Source of the DNA: a virus
Virus record (IMG/VR): IMGVR_UViG_3300008952_003571
Location: 1-37,923 of that record
Length of the DNA stretch: 37,923 nt
Reading direction: 5' to 3' (one strand)
Program-made: the position numbers and the translations under genes
Shown here: positions 14,900-22,632 of the stretch, in pieces
Position numbering within the stretch: the stretch's first letter is position 1
Layout of the letters: every line of letters starts with the position of its first letter
The notes under the pieces: generated by a model
What the model was told of the DNA's origin: nothing
Databases searched by the model: none
The model's input: only the letters and a program-made list of their open reading frames with translations

Positions 14900-16679
14900 A
14901 AAGATTAGAGTAGTTGATTATATAGCAAATAGGATTTCTGAGTTAGGAGTCGAACACATTTTTACATTAACCGGCGGCGGCGCGATGTTTTTAAATGATT
15001 GTGTTGCTAAGCATGATAAACTTAAAGCAGTTTGCAGCCATCACGAACAGGCGTCAGCCATGGCAGCCGTAGCATATGCTAAGTATACCAATAATTTTTC
15101 AGTTACGATGCCAACTACCGGATGTGGTAGCACGAATTGTATAACTGGACTTTTAGATGCGTGGCAAGATAACGTTCCATGTATTTTCATCTCTGGGCAA
15201 GTTAATAAAATGCAAACATGTTATAATTCAAAAGCTAAAATAAGACAATTTGGCGTTCAAGAAGCAAACATTGTAGAGCTTGTTAAACCAATTACAAAAT
15301 ATGCCGTGATGATTAATGAGCCTGAAGAAATAGGCTATCATTTTGATAAGGCGATATATCATGCTAGTGAAGGCAGAAAAGGTCCAGTATGGATTGACAT
15401 TCCATTAGATGTCCAGGGCGCCTTCATTGAGCCTTCTAAATTAAAGAGATTTGTGGTTGAAGAAAAAAAGGTTATTTGCGAATTAACACAATTTGAAATG
15501 CTTCTTGAAAGCTCTCAACGGCCTGTCATTTTGGCCGGAAATGGTGTGAGATTGGCTAATGGCGCAGAAGCATTACAAAAGTTTGCAGAAAAACATAATA
15601 TACCAGTTGTAACTACTTTTCTAGGTGTTGACTTAATGCCCTCCGAACATAATTTAAATATAGGACGCGTCGGCATCAAGGGTGGTCGAGCCGCAAACTT
15701 TGCAATGCAAAATTCTGATATGTTGTTATCGATAGGAACACGCTTAAGCGTCCCATCGACTGGCTATAAATATGAATATTTTGCTAGAGAAGCTAAAATT
15801 GTAGTTGTGGATATAGATCCAGAAGAACATAACAAAAATACGGTTAAAATTGATTTATTTTTAGAAATGGATGCTAAGGATTTTATGGACAAAACAGAAT
15901 TTGAACATAGAAGTAGCGATTGGTGGTCTGATACTTGTTTAAAGTGGAAGAATAAATGGCCAGTATTTTTACCAGAGCATGAAGACGATAGTAATGGAAT
16001 CAGTTTGTATTATTTCATGAAAAGGCTATCAGAATCGTTGGATTCGGAATCCGTTGTTGTGGGAGACGCTGGTTCCGCTTATTATGTTCCATCACAAGCG
16101 TTGCAAATTAAAGATCAACAAAGGCATATTACGTCCGGAGCACAAGCGGAAATGGGATTTACAATTCCTGCATGCATTGGAATTGCATTTGCTATGAAAG
16201 ATCCAAAAGTAGTAGGAATCACCGGAGACGGATCCTTTCAAACCAACATACAAGAATTACAAACGATTGTTCATTATGGTCTTCCAATTAAATTATTTAT
16301 TTGGAATAATGATGGTTATTTGTCAATAAGAACTACACAAAAGAAGTATTTTGAAGGAAGATTTATAGGGACAGATAAAAACGACGGAGTTTCATTTCCA
16401 GATACAGAAAAAATAGCAAATGCTTACGGTATAAAATATTTTTTATTTTCAAATAATGAAGAACTTGATGCCAATTTACGCAAAGCAATTGAATTTGATG
16501 GGCCAGCTATTTGTGAGGTAATGTGTAAAAAGTGGGATCAAGTACTCCCAACTTTAAGTGCGAAGAAATTAGATGATGGTAGGATGATTTCCAAACCATT
16601 AGAAGATATGTATCCTTTCTTGACACGAAAGGAATTTTATGATAATATGATAATAAATCCATTGGAGGAAAAAGAATAA
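14892..16679 (+). CDS. Acetolactate-synthase-like TPP enzyme (YerE-like candidate)
   Basis: A 595-residue thiamine-diphosphate enzyme. The catalytic glutamate is E52 (HHEQASAMAA). The TPP motif begins GDGSFQTN near residue 445 and ends in IWNNDGYLSI about 28 residues later. The central domain (residues 190-330) is the FAD/binding fold of acetolactate synthases. The C-terminal extension ends with LPTLSAKKLDDGRM and PLEDMYPFL, typical of versions found in sugar clusters. Known relatives include biosynthetic acetolactate synthase and YerE, which adds a two-carbon unit from pyruvate to a CDP-3,6-dideoxy-4-ketohexose. The RfbH-type gene three places downstream favours the YerE-like role; the adjacent PanB allows an acetolactate role. 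No small regulatory subunit is seen. Confidence 0.82.
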   Translation: MNEKIRVVDYIANRISELGVEHIFTLTGGGAMFLNDCVAKHDKLKAVCSHHEQASAMAAVAYAKYTNNFSVTMPTTGCGSTNCITGLLDAWQDNVPCIFISGQVNKMQTCYNSKAKIRQFGVQEANIVELVKPITKYAVMINEPEEIGYHFDKAIYHASEGRKGPVWIDIPLDVQGAFIEPSKLKRFVVEEKKVICELTQFEMLLESSQRPVILAGNGVRLANGAEALQKFAEKHNIPVVTTFLGVDLMPSEHNLNIGRVGIKGGRAANFAMQNSDMLLSIGTRLSVPSTGYKYEYFAREAKIVVVDIDPEEHNKNTVKIDLFLEMDAKDFMDKTEFEHRSSDWWSDTCLKWKNKWPVFLPEHEDDSNGISLYYFMKRLSESLDSESVVVGDAGSAYYVPSQALQIKDQQRHITSGAQAEMGFTIPACIGIAFAMKDPKVVGITGDGSFQTNIQELQTIVHYGLPIKLFIWNNDGYLSIRTTQKKYFEGRFIGTDKNDGVSFPDTEKIANAYGIKYFLFSNNEELDANLRKAIEFDGPAICEVMCKKWDQVLPTLSAKKLDDGRMISKPLEDMYPFLTRKEFYDNMIINPLEEKE

Positions 16680-16680
16680 C

Positions 16681-17613
16681 ATGAGTGCAAATGATATAAA
16701 CAAGGTCACAGTTTTGAGATTAAGGAGGCACAAGAGAGAAAAGATTAAGACAGTTTTAACTACTGCTTATGATTATCCACAAGCTAGAATAGCTGATGGT
16801 GCCGGTGTTGATTGTATTTTGGTTGGCGATTCTTTAGGAATGACAACTTTAGGTTATAAAACAACAATACCTGTAACAATGGACGACATGATAAGACATT
16901 CGGAGGCAGTAGCCAAAGGTGCAAAACATGCTTTTCTTATTGGAGATATGCCTTATATGTCATATCAGATTTCGAATGAAGACGCTATCGCGAATGCTGG
17001 GCGATTTGTAAGAGCCGGCATGGATTGTGTTAAAGTCGAAGGTGCGATGACAGAGCGGATTAAAGCAATTGCCGATAGTGGAATTATGGTCATGAGCCAT
17101 CTTGGCTTAACTCCCCACACTAGAGCAAAGTTGGGGGGATATCGCGTACAAGGAAAGACCGCAAAGCAAGCAGAAATTATACTCAAACAGGCAATTGATC
17201 TTCAAGAGGCTGGTTGTTCGTTTTTGTTATTAGAAGGCATGCCCCGAGAGTCTGCGCAGATTATTTCAGACGAGCTTTTAATTCCTGTTTATGGAATTGG
17301 CGCCGGCAATAAAGTAGACGGACAGTTGGTTATTTTCCATGATTTGATGGGGTTATTTTGGGAATTTAAGTCTAAGTTTGTTAAGCGATATTGTGAAGCC
17401 GGCCAAATTATGCAGGAGGCACTAAAGCAATATGCCGACGAAGTAAGAGCGGGACAATTTCCAGCACAAGAAAATTTTTATGCTATTAAAGAAGAAGAAT
17501 TAGAAAAGCTTTTGGGAGGAGGCAATTGGAAGCACGAGATCATTTATGAAAACGATCAAGGATTTCCAACCAACCATAGTGCCACTCCAAACACTATTAC
17601 GCGAAAAAAATAA
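16681..17613 (+). CDS. panB: Ketopantoate hydroxymethyltransferase (PanB)
   Basis: A 310-residue PanB homologue. PanB transfers a hydroxymethyl group from methylene-tetrahydrofolate to 2-ketoisovalerate, the first step of pantothenate synthesis. Conserved sites are all visible: VGDSLGM with D50, IGDMPYMSY with D89, VKVEGA with K118 and E120, HLGLTPH with H140, LLEGMPRESA with E185, then YGIGAGNKVDGQ. The usual family length is about 265; the extra residues are a C-terminal extension (LEKLLGGGNWKHEI onward). It begins 1 base after the TPP-enzyme gene. PanC and PanD are absent, so either it supplements the host or it makes a hydroxymethylated group for the glycan. A phosphoenolpyruvate-mutase relative is the main alternative, but the motif set fits PanB. 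Confidence 0.9.
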   Translation: MSANDINKVTVLRLRRHKREKIKTVLTTAYDYPQARIADGAGVDCILVGDSLGMTTLGYKTTIPVTMDDMIRHSEAVAKGAKHAFLIGDMPYMSYQISNEDAIANAGRFVRAGMDCVKVEGAMTERIKAIADSGIMVMSHLGLTPHTRAKLGGYRVQGKTAKQAEIILKQAIDLQEAGCSFLLLEGMPRESAQIISDELLIPVYGIGAGNKVDGQLVIFHDLMGLFWEFKSKFVKRYCEAGQIMQEALKQYADEVRAGQFPAQENFYAIKEEELEKLLGGGNWKHEIIYENDQGFPTNHSATPNTITRKK

Positions 17614-17621
17614 TCACATTT

Positions 17622-18422
17622 ATGAATATTTTGATTACCGGTAGAAACGGCTTTATTGGCAAAGAACTAACAGAATTTTTTACCAAAACGGACCATACTG
17701 TATTTGCCACATGTAGGAAAACCCTAGATGTGTCAGATGAACGCCAAGTAGATGATTTTTTTAAGAAAAACAATATTGATGTAGTCTTGCATGCTGCGAT
17801 TAGAGGGGGCGGCCGCACAAATAATGATACCTATTGCGATTTGGTGAAAAACTTAAACATGTTTAAAAATTTATTAAAACACCATAAGCGTTATAAGCTG
17901 ATGATTTCGTTTGGTTCGGGGGCAGAAACAAACAACACAACCTACTATGGGGCAGCCAAAAATCTAATTGCGCAAGAAATAACAAAACATGATGGAAACA
18001 TTGTCAATTTGAGATTATTCGGCTGTTTCGGTCCACAAGAAAGAAGTAACAGGTTCATTAAAAATTCAATCAACAGTCTTCTGTTAAATAATCCAATTAT
18101 TATTCATCAAGATAAGTATATGGATTATTTTTATATCGATGATTTAAAAAAAGTTGTTCAACATTACATCGAAAACTACACAGATGCGTTACCCAAAGAG
18201 ATAGATTTGTGCTATTCCACTAAATTGAGGTTATTGGATATAGCTGAAGAAATAAAAACCTTGACATCACGTGAGGTGAATGTTATAATTGAAGATAAAA
18301 CACAAGGCTCTTCCTATATTGGAAGCTCGTTTAAGTTAGCCGATTTAAATCTCAAATTGGGGGGCTTAAATGAGGGGATTCAAAAAATGTTTAAAGTGTT
18401 AGAGGCAACACACAATGGATAA
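17622..18422 (+). CDS. Extended SDR: NDP-sugar epimerase/4-ketoreductase
   Basis: A 266-residue NAD(P)-dependent extended short-chain dehydrogenase. The cofactor loop is TGRNGFIG at residues 6-13. Catalytic tyrosine and lysine lie in YYGAAK near residue 107. LRLFGCFGPQE and KYMDYFYIDDL follow. Size and position fit a 4-ketoreductase that finishes a deoxysugar, by analogy with abequose or yersiniose (YerF) pathways next to RfbH enzymes. Sequence alone cannot separate reductase from epimerase. It overlaps the RfbH-type gene by 8 bases, and a perfect promoter lies inside its 3' part. Confidence 0.8.
   Translation: MNILITGRNGFIGKELTEFFTKTDHTVFATCRKTLDVSDERQVDDFFKKNNIDVVLHAAIRGGGRTNNDTYCDLVKNLNMFKNLLKHHKRYKLMISFGSGAETNNTTYYGAAKNLIAQEITKHDGNIVNLRLFGCFGPQERSNRFIKNSINSLLLNNPIIIHQDKYMDYFYIDDLKKVVQHYIENYTDALPKEIDLCYSTKLRLLDIAEEIKTLTSREVNVIIEDKTQGSSYIGSSFKLADLNLKLGGLNEGIQKMFKVLEATHNG
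18261..18289 (+). promoter_or_regulatory. Perfect consensus sigma-70 promoter inside a gene
   Basis: TTGACA at 18261-18266, 17 bases, TATAAT at 18284-18289: 12 of 12 consensus positions with optimal spacing. It lies within the SDR gene, and the predicted start near 18296 is about 119 bases ahead of the RfbH-type gene. It would give that gene and the following dehydratase an expression route independent of the upstream operon. Confidence 0.65.
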
Positions 18423-19755
18423 GAAACAAGAAATTTTAAATTTAGTAAAGGAATATATTGAAGAAAAGAGGGCAAACGAAACCTGGGATGCCGGGAGCGA
18501 TTGGGTGTCCTATTCTGGACCAACGTTTGACTCTGCAGAATATGTTGCAGCAATAGAGTCGCTATTAAGCGAATGGCTTATTTATGGAAAGACCGGTAGA
18601 AACTTTGAAATGGAATTTCCTCAATTTTTAGGAAAAAAACGTGGAATCTTAACCAACTCTGGAAGTTCCGCTAATCTTCTTATGATTACTGCGGCCAAGT
18701 CTAAACGCTTCGCCAAACAACTGAACGACGGCGACAAAGTCATTACACCGGTAGTGTGTTTCCCTACCACAATCAACCCGATCATTCAGAATAATTTAAC
18801 ACCGATTTTCGTAGATGTAGAATTGCCAAGTTTAAACTTAGATTTGGATAAAGTAGAGGAGCTTTTGAAGGTAGATCCTTCTATTCGTGGGATTATGTTT
18901 GCGCATGTTTTGGGCAACCCTCCTGACATGGAGCGCTTAATGAAATTGATTAAGAAGTATGATTTAGTCTTTTTTGAAGACGCGTGTGATGCTTTGGGAT
19001 CGTTTTATGATGGCAAAAAATTAGGATCTTTTGGAGACATGTCGACCTGTTCCTTTTTTCCAGCGCATCATATGACCATCGGAGAGGGTGGTTTCGTTGC
19101 AACGGACAGTCAACTAACGCGCAGTATTTTAGCTAGTTTCCGAGATTGGGGAAGAGCCTGTTACTGTAATTCTCTCAAACCTGGAAACGTAACAGGCGGT
19201 ACTGCCTGCGGTATGAGGTTTAATAAGTGGCTTCCTGGAATGCCAGATGCGATCTACGATCACCGTTACGTCTTTGATGAGATTGGATACAACCTAAAAC
19301 CGCTCGACTTACAGGCTGCAATGGGCTTAGAACAGCTTAAAAAATTGCCGGAGTTGGATAGCGCTCGTAGAAAAAACTGGGAGCGTCTGCGAGCTATTTT
19401 CGAGCCGTATGAAGAATATTTTCATTTACCGGTCGCAACCCCCAAAGCCGATCCGTGTTGGTTTGCGTTTTTGTTGACGATTAAGAAAGATGCGCCTTTT
19501 ACGCGTTTTGATATTGTAGATCATCTCGAGTCAGCTAAGATTCAAACTCGATCTTATTTTTCCGGAAACATTTTGGCCCATCCGGGATATACCCACTTGG
19601 CTTACCCTTATGGCAATTTATATGAAACATTTCCCGTGGCACAATTGGTAACCACTCGTTCGTTTTTCTTAGGGACATATATTGGATTAACTGAGGAAAA
19701 ATTGAGCTATATCGAGAAGATGGTTAATGGTTTTTTCGAGGACCTTAAAGTATGA
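18415..19755 (+). CDS. rfbH: RfbH-type NDP-4-keto-6-deoxyhexose 3-dehydrase (E1)
   Basis: A 446-residue member of the DegT/DnrJ/EryC1 fold. In SFFPAHHMTIGEGG the usual PLP lysine is replaced by histidine (H219), the hallmark of PMP-dependent E1 dehydrases that remove the 3-hydroxyl of a 4-keto-6-deoxyhexose. Cysteines C191 (DACDALGS), C249 and C251 (RACYC) and C265 (TACGMRF) match the [2Fe-2S] site of CDP-4-keto-6-deoxyglucose dehydrase, separating it from cluster-free ColD. Length is close to RfbH/AscC (about 437). The partner reductase E3 is not in the window. With the SDR and TPP enzyme next to it, the likely product line is a 3,6-dideoxyhexose or a branched derivative. Confidence 0.88.
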   Translation: MDKKQEILNLVKEYIEEKRANETWDAGSDWVSYSGPTFDSAEYVAAIESLLSEWLIYGKTGRNFEMEFPQFLGKKRGILTNSGSSANLLMITAAKSKRFAKQLNDGDKVITPVVCFPTTINPIIQNNLTPIFVDVELPSLNLDLDKVEELLKVDPSIRGIMFAHVLGNPPDMERLMKLIKKYDLVFFEDACDALGSFYDGKKLGSFGDMSTCSFFPAHHMTIGEGGFVATDSQLTRSILASFRDWGRACYCNSLKPGNVTGGTACGMRFNKWLPGMPDAIYDHRYVFDEIGYNLKPLDLQAAMGLEQLKKLPELDSARRKNWERLRAIFEPYEEYFHLPVATPKADPCWFAFLLTIKKDAPFTRFDIVDHLESAKIQTRSYFSGNILAHPGYTHLAYPYGNLYETFPVAQLVTTRSFFLGTYIGLTEEKLSYIEKMVNGFFEDLKV

Positions 19756-20702
19756 AAATAGTCTATATTACGGGTTGTTTGGGATTTATGGGCTCTTACG
19801 CGACCCGTCGAGCATTAGAGCGCGGTTGGATGGTGCGAGGGATTGATAAAATCACCTATGCTGCTAATGTGCAACTCTTAAATGAATTTAATCAATATCC
19901 TAATTTCATTTTTGAGAAAGAAGACATTAAGGATTTAAACCACTTGTATGATTGTGACTATGTCATCAACTATGCTGCAGAATCTCATGTGGGAAATAGT
20001 ATCGTTGACAGTCGCGACTTTATTGATAGTAATGTGATGGGGGTTAAAAATCTATTAGATTTGATTAGATTCAAACAAAGTAATTGTAATGATAAACCAA
20101 TATTGCTACACGTAAGCACAGATGAGGTTTATGGCGATATAGAAGACGGCGCCCATGTTGAAGCCGATTTACTTAAACCTAGTAATCCATATTCTGCCGC
20201 AAAAGCTGCAGCAGATATGTTGATTTTTGCGTGGGCTCGAACGTATGACCTTCGTTATAATATTTTACGTCCCACTAACAACTATGGCATAGGGCAATAT
20301 CCTGAAAAGCTTATTCCTTTATCTGTTAAAAATCTTATGCGAGGCAAGAAAATAAGGCTTCATAACAATGGCACTCCGGTTCGCAATTGGCTTCACGCTG
20401 ATGATACCGCCGCCGCCATCATGACAATTATAGATTCTGGTATAACAAATGAAATTTATAATATTGCCGGTGGCTACGAACAAACGAATGCCGAAACGGT
20501 ACGTAAAATTATTGAAGCATTCTACGATACCGATGAAAAATGGATGCAACACATTGACATGTCTTTTGCGCGAGAAGGTCAAGATGTTCGCTATGCTTTA
20601 AATGATAATAAGTTACGAGAATTAGGCTGGAAACCTGAACGAGTGTTTGACACAGAGTTGTCGTCTATTGTACACTATTATAAAGAGAAATTCATATGGT
20701 AG
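19752..20702 (+). CDS. rfbB: NDP-glucose 4,6-dehydratase (RmlB/RfbB-like)
   Basis: A 316-residue extended SDR resembling dTDP-glucose 4,6-dehydratase. The NAD loop is TGCLGFMGS at residues 7-15. The catalytic motif STDEVYGD is near residue 123 with the acid/base D-E pair. YSAAKAAAD supplies Y and K near residue 148, followed by RPTNNYGIGQYPEKLIP, typical of RmlB. It would form the 4-keto-6-deoxy intermediate used by the RfbH-type enzyme, with which it overlaps by ATGA. RfbH enzymes classically take CDP-sugars while RmlB takes dTDP-glucose, so the nucleotide is uncertain. No matching NDP-glucose synthase is in the window. Confidence 0.85.
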   Translation: MKIVYITGCLGFMGSYATRRALERGWMVRGIDKITYAANVQLLNEFNQYPNFIFEKEDIKDLNHLYDCDYVINYAAESHVGNSIVDSRDFIDSNVMGVKNLLDLIRFKQSNCNDKPILLHVSTDEVYGDIEDGAHVEADLLKPSNPYSAAKAAADMLIFAWARTYDLRYNILRPTNNYGIGQYPEKLIPLSVKNLMRGKKIRLHNNGTPVRNWLHADDTAAAIMTIIDSGITNEIYNIAGGYEQTNAETVRKIIEAFYDTDEKWMQHIDMSFAREGQDVRYALNDNKLRELGWKPERVFDTELSSIVHYYKEKFIW

Positions 20703-21559
20703 ACAATAGAGAAGTAATGAGAAAATTTATAGAAGAAAACTATAATGCGACATTTTTGCCTAATGCGCACCTTGTTGGTGCCGAAGAACAACAAATGTTT
20801 AAAGACGATTTGTTAAAGGGATTAGATAAGCTTTATGGCTTAAAAGACAGTCGCATCGGAGAGCCTGCGCTAGTGATGGGATTGGGCCCAAGCCTTTTAG
20901 AAGTAGATAAAGAAAAATACAAAGATGCGATTAAAATCACATGCAACGATTTTCACAAAGTTCCCAATCTATACACAGACTTTAAACCAGATTTTTGGTG
21001 CGCAGCCAATTCTTATGACGCATTAAAAGAAGCTTTCGGGTACTGTATAGACAACGACATCAAAGCCTTTGTCACGATTCCGATTCGAACAGAGTTTTCA
21101 CAGTTGCTAAAAATATCCAGAGAAAAAAACAAAATGGATCTTGTGTACCCTTGGATGTGGGAGCAACGCGTGTTTCAAGGGCTGTTGGCACAAAAATATA
21201 GCATTAAAGAAATGTATTCTCGCTGTAACACGATTACAAATCACATGATTGCTTTTGCACTATGGCTGGGTTGTAATCCCATAAATGTTACAGGGTTCGA
21301 TTTATCTTATAGACAAGCATTAAATAAAACAGGTATGACTCATGCTGGGTTTACTGAAGAAAGAATGCAAAACGACACATTATCTGGAAAGCGAGAGTTA
21401 CCTTCCTTTGATATTCCTTCCGAACGAAGGCAAGTTATAGGCGACTTGCGATATTTGTGCGCCGTAGGAAAAAAGTATAATGTAAAGATTAATAATTTAT
21501 CATGGAAGGCGAATCGGTTGCCTTATAACTTGTCATACTCTTTAGACGAAAAGGAATAA
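20696..21559 (+). CDS. DUF115/Maf-like protein, candidate nonulosonate transferase
   Basis: A 287-residue protein with PALVMGLGPSLLEVDKEKY near residues 57-75, the G-x-GPSL signature of DUF115 (MptE-like) domains. It has CNDFHKVPNLYTDFKPDFW and WLGCNPINVTGFDL, the fold elements shared with Maf proteins and GT42 sialyltransferases. In Campylobacterota, Maf proteins transfer pseudaminic or legionaminic acid to flagellin. Lying just upstream of NeuB and NeuA homologues, this one is a good candidate for the transferase of the acid made next door. It overlaps the dehydratase gene by 7 bases. The activity is inferred from family and context only. Confidence 0.68.
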   Translation: MVDNREVMRKFIEENYNATFLPNAHLVGAEEQQMFKDDLLKGLDKLYGLKDSRIGEPALVMGLGPSLLEVDKEKYKDAIKITCNDFHKVPNLYTDFKPDFWCAANSYDALKEAFGYCIDNDIKAFVTIPIRTEFSQLLKISREKNKMDLVYPWMWEQRVFQGLLAQKYSIKEMYSRCNTITNHMIAFALWLGCNPINVTGFDLSYRQALNKTGMTHAGFTEERMQNDTLSGKRELPSFDIPSERRQVIGDLRYLCAVGKKYNVKINNLSWKANRLPYNLSYSLDEKE

Positions 21560-21563
21560 TAAC

Positions 21564-21614
21564 ATGTCACTACGCCCTTCAGAACAAATAGAGAAAATAC
21601 TTGACATAGAATAA
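21564..21614 (+). CDS. 16-residue leader-like ORF
   Basis: ATG 21564 with AAGGAA 8 bases upstream opens MSLRPSEQIEKILDIE, then stop at 21612. The composition looks like the beginning of a normal protein rather than random sequence, so this may be the 5' stub of a lost gene or a leader peptide. The -35 box of the following promoter lies inside it. No function recognised. Confidence 0.35.
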   Translation: MSLRPSEQIEKILDIE

Positions 21615-21630
21615 AAAAATGAGTTATAAT
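21601..21630 (+). promoter_or_regulatory. Consensus sigma-70 promoter upstream of neuB
   Basis: TTGACA at 21601-21606 and TATAAT at 21625-21630 with an 18-base spacer. The predicted start is near 21637, giving an 85-base leader to the TTG start of neuB. It would drive the nonulosonate segment separately from the upstream sugar genes. Confidence 0.75.
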
Positions 21631-21722
21631 ACTAAAATATACAAACATTAATCTGTCAGTCGAAAAAGTAAAGGCTTTAAAAAACACCATAGATTTTTTA
21701 ACAAGATTTAAAGGAGAACAAA
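21631..21722 (+). pseudogene. neuB leader with possible gene remnant
   Basis: The 92 bases between the promoter and neuB hold an open frame (from about 21641 to a stop overlapping the start of neuB) that reads SVEKVKALKNTIDFLTRFKG without a convincing start codon. Its protein-like composition suggests the C-terminal end of a deleted gene. It is in a different frame from the 16-residue stub upstream. The segment also carries AAAGGAG, which serves neuB. Confidence 0.3.
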
Positions 21723-22559
21723 TTGTCTAGAATATATATTATAGCTGAAATCGGCATCAACCATAACGGTAATGTTGATTTAGCTGAAGAACTTATAAGG
21801 ATATCTGCAGCGGCCGGAGCCGACGCAGTTAAATTTCAAAAAAGAACTCTTGACTTGGTCTACACTCAAGCAGAGCTTGAAAAATATCGTGAATCCCCAT
21901 GGGGCACCACAAATCGCCAACAAAAAGAAGGTTTAGAACTTGACATAGCAGATTACAGGAAACTTGAGGATTGTGCAAGCTTTCTTGGTATGGATTTTAT
22001 TGTTTCGTGTTGGGACCTAAACAGTCTGGCAGAAGTAGAAAAGAGCTTAAATACGAGTCATCATAAAGTTGCTTCTGCTTTGTCCACAGACAGAAAATTT
22101 TTACAAGCGCTTAACGAAACTGGTAAACCTATCATTCTTTCTACGGGAATGTGCACATCTGAGCAAATAGCAGCTTCTATTAATATATTAGACAATATAG
22201 ACTATGTGTTGGCATGCACGAGTACTTATCCAACAAAGCCTGAAGAAATCAATTTAAGGCACATTTCTACTTTAAAGAGAGAAAACCCGAATTTGAAGAT
22301 AGGATTCTCTAACCATTATAGCGGACACGATGCATGTGTAGGGGCTGTAGCCTGCGGCGCCGAATGTGTGGAATTTCACATAACAAAAGATAGGACGATG
22401 TACGGTTCCGATCAAGCCGCTTCGATTGAAAAACCAAAAGAATTAATTAGTGCCATCCGCACCATGGAAAAGATGCTCGGCAACGGCATAAAGAAGGTAT
22501 ACCCCTCTGAAGTCCCAGTAATGGAGAAATTAAGAAAGGTTGATGATGTTGCGCAATAA
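21723..22559 (+). CDS. neuB: NeuB-family nonulosonate synthase lacking the SAF domain
   Basis: A 278-residue synthase that would condense phosphoenolpyruvate with an amino-sugar to form a sialic-acid-like nine-carbon acid. The TIM-barrel hallmarks are AEIGINHNGN near residue 8, AGADAVKFQKR, HKVASALSTD, LSTGMCTSEQIA, GFSNHYSGHDACVGAVACGA and EFHITKDRTMYGSDQAAS near residue 221. Start is TTG 21723 with AAAGGAG 7 bases ahead. Typical NeuB proteins run to about 340-350 residues with a C-terminal antifreeze-like SAF domain; here the protein ends after the barrel at KLRKVDDVAQ. Either a naturally short subfamily or a deletion. A broken SDR fragment lies exactly at its 3' end. Confidence 0.87.
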   Translation: MSRIYIIAEIGINHNGNVDLAEELIRISAAAGADAVKFQKRTLDLVYTQAELEKYRESPWGTTNRQQKEGLELDIADYRKLEDCASFLGMDFIVSCWDLNSLAEVEKSLNTSHHKVASALSTDRKFLQALNETGKPIILSTGMCTSEQIAASINILDNIDYVLACTSTYPTKPEEINLRHISTLKRENPNLKIGFSNHYSGHDACVGAVACGAECVEFHITKDRTMYGSDQAASIEKPKELISAIRTMEKMLGNGIKKVYPSEVPVMEKLRKVDDVAQ

Positions 22560-22632
22560 AACTCTCAAAAGTAAAACTGTTTTAATAAGCGCCACCTCTC
22601 GAAGACTCGGAAAAGCTTTTTATAATGAATAA
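22546..22632 (+). pseudogene. Remnant of a short-chain dehydrogenase N-terminus
   Basis: A 28-codon frame overlapping the end of neuB by 14 bases and the start of neuA by 8. It reads LKSKTVLISATSRRLGKAFY, which aligns by eye with the beginning of an SDR (L-x-GK-x-V-L-I-T-G-A-S-R-G-L-G-K-A). The glycine pattern is damaged (ISATSRR for ITGASRG) and the frame stops at once. It looks like what remains of a deleted PtmA- or sugar-SDR gene. It may still be translated and couple neuB to neuA. Confidence 0.55.

Noticed and set aside
15766-15773. TATAAATA late-promoter-like box inside the TPP-enzyme gene
   Set aside because: It lies mid-gene with no following gene start nearby; AT-rich coding sequence gives such boxes by chance.
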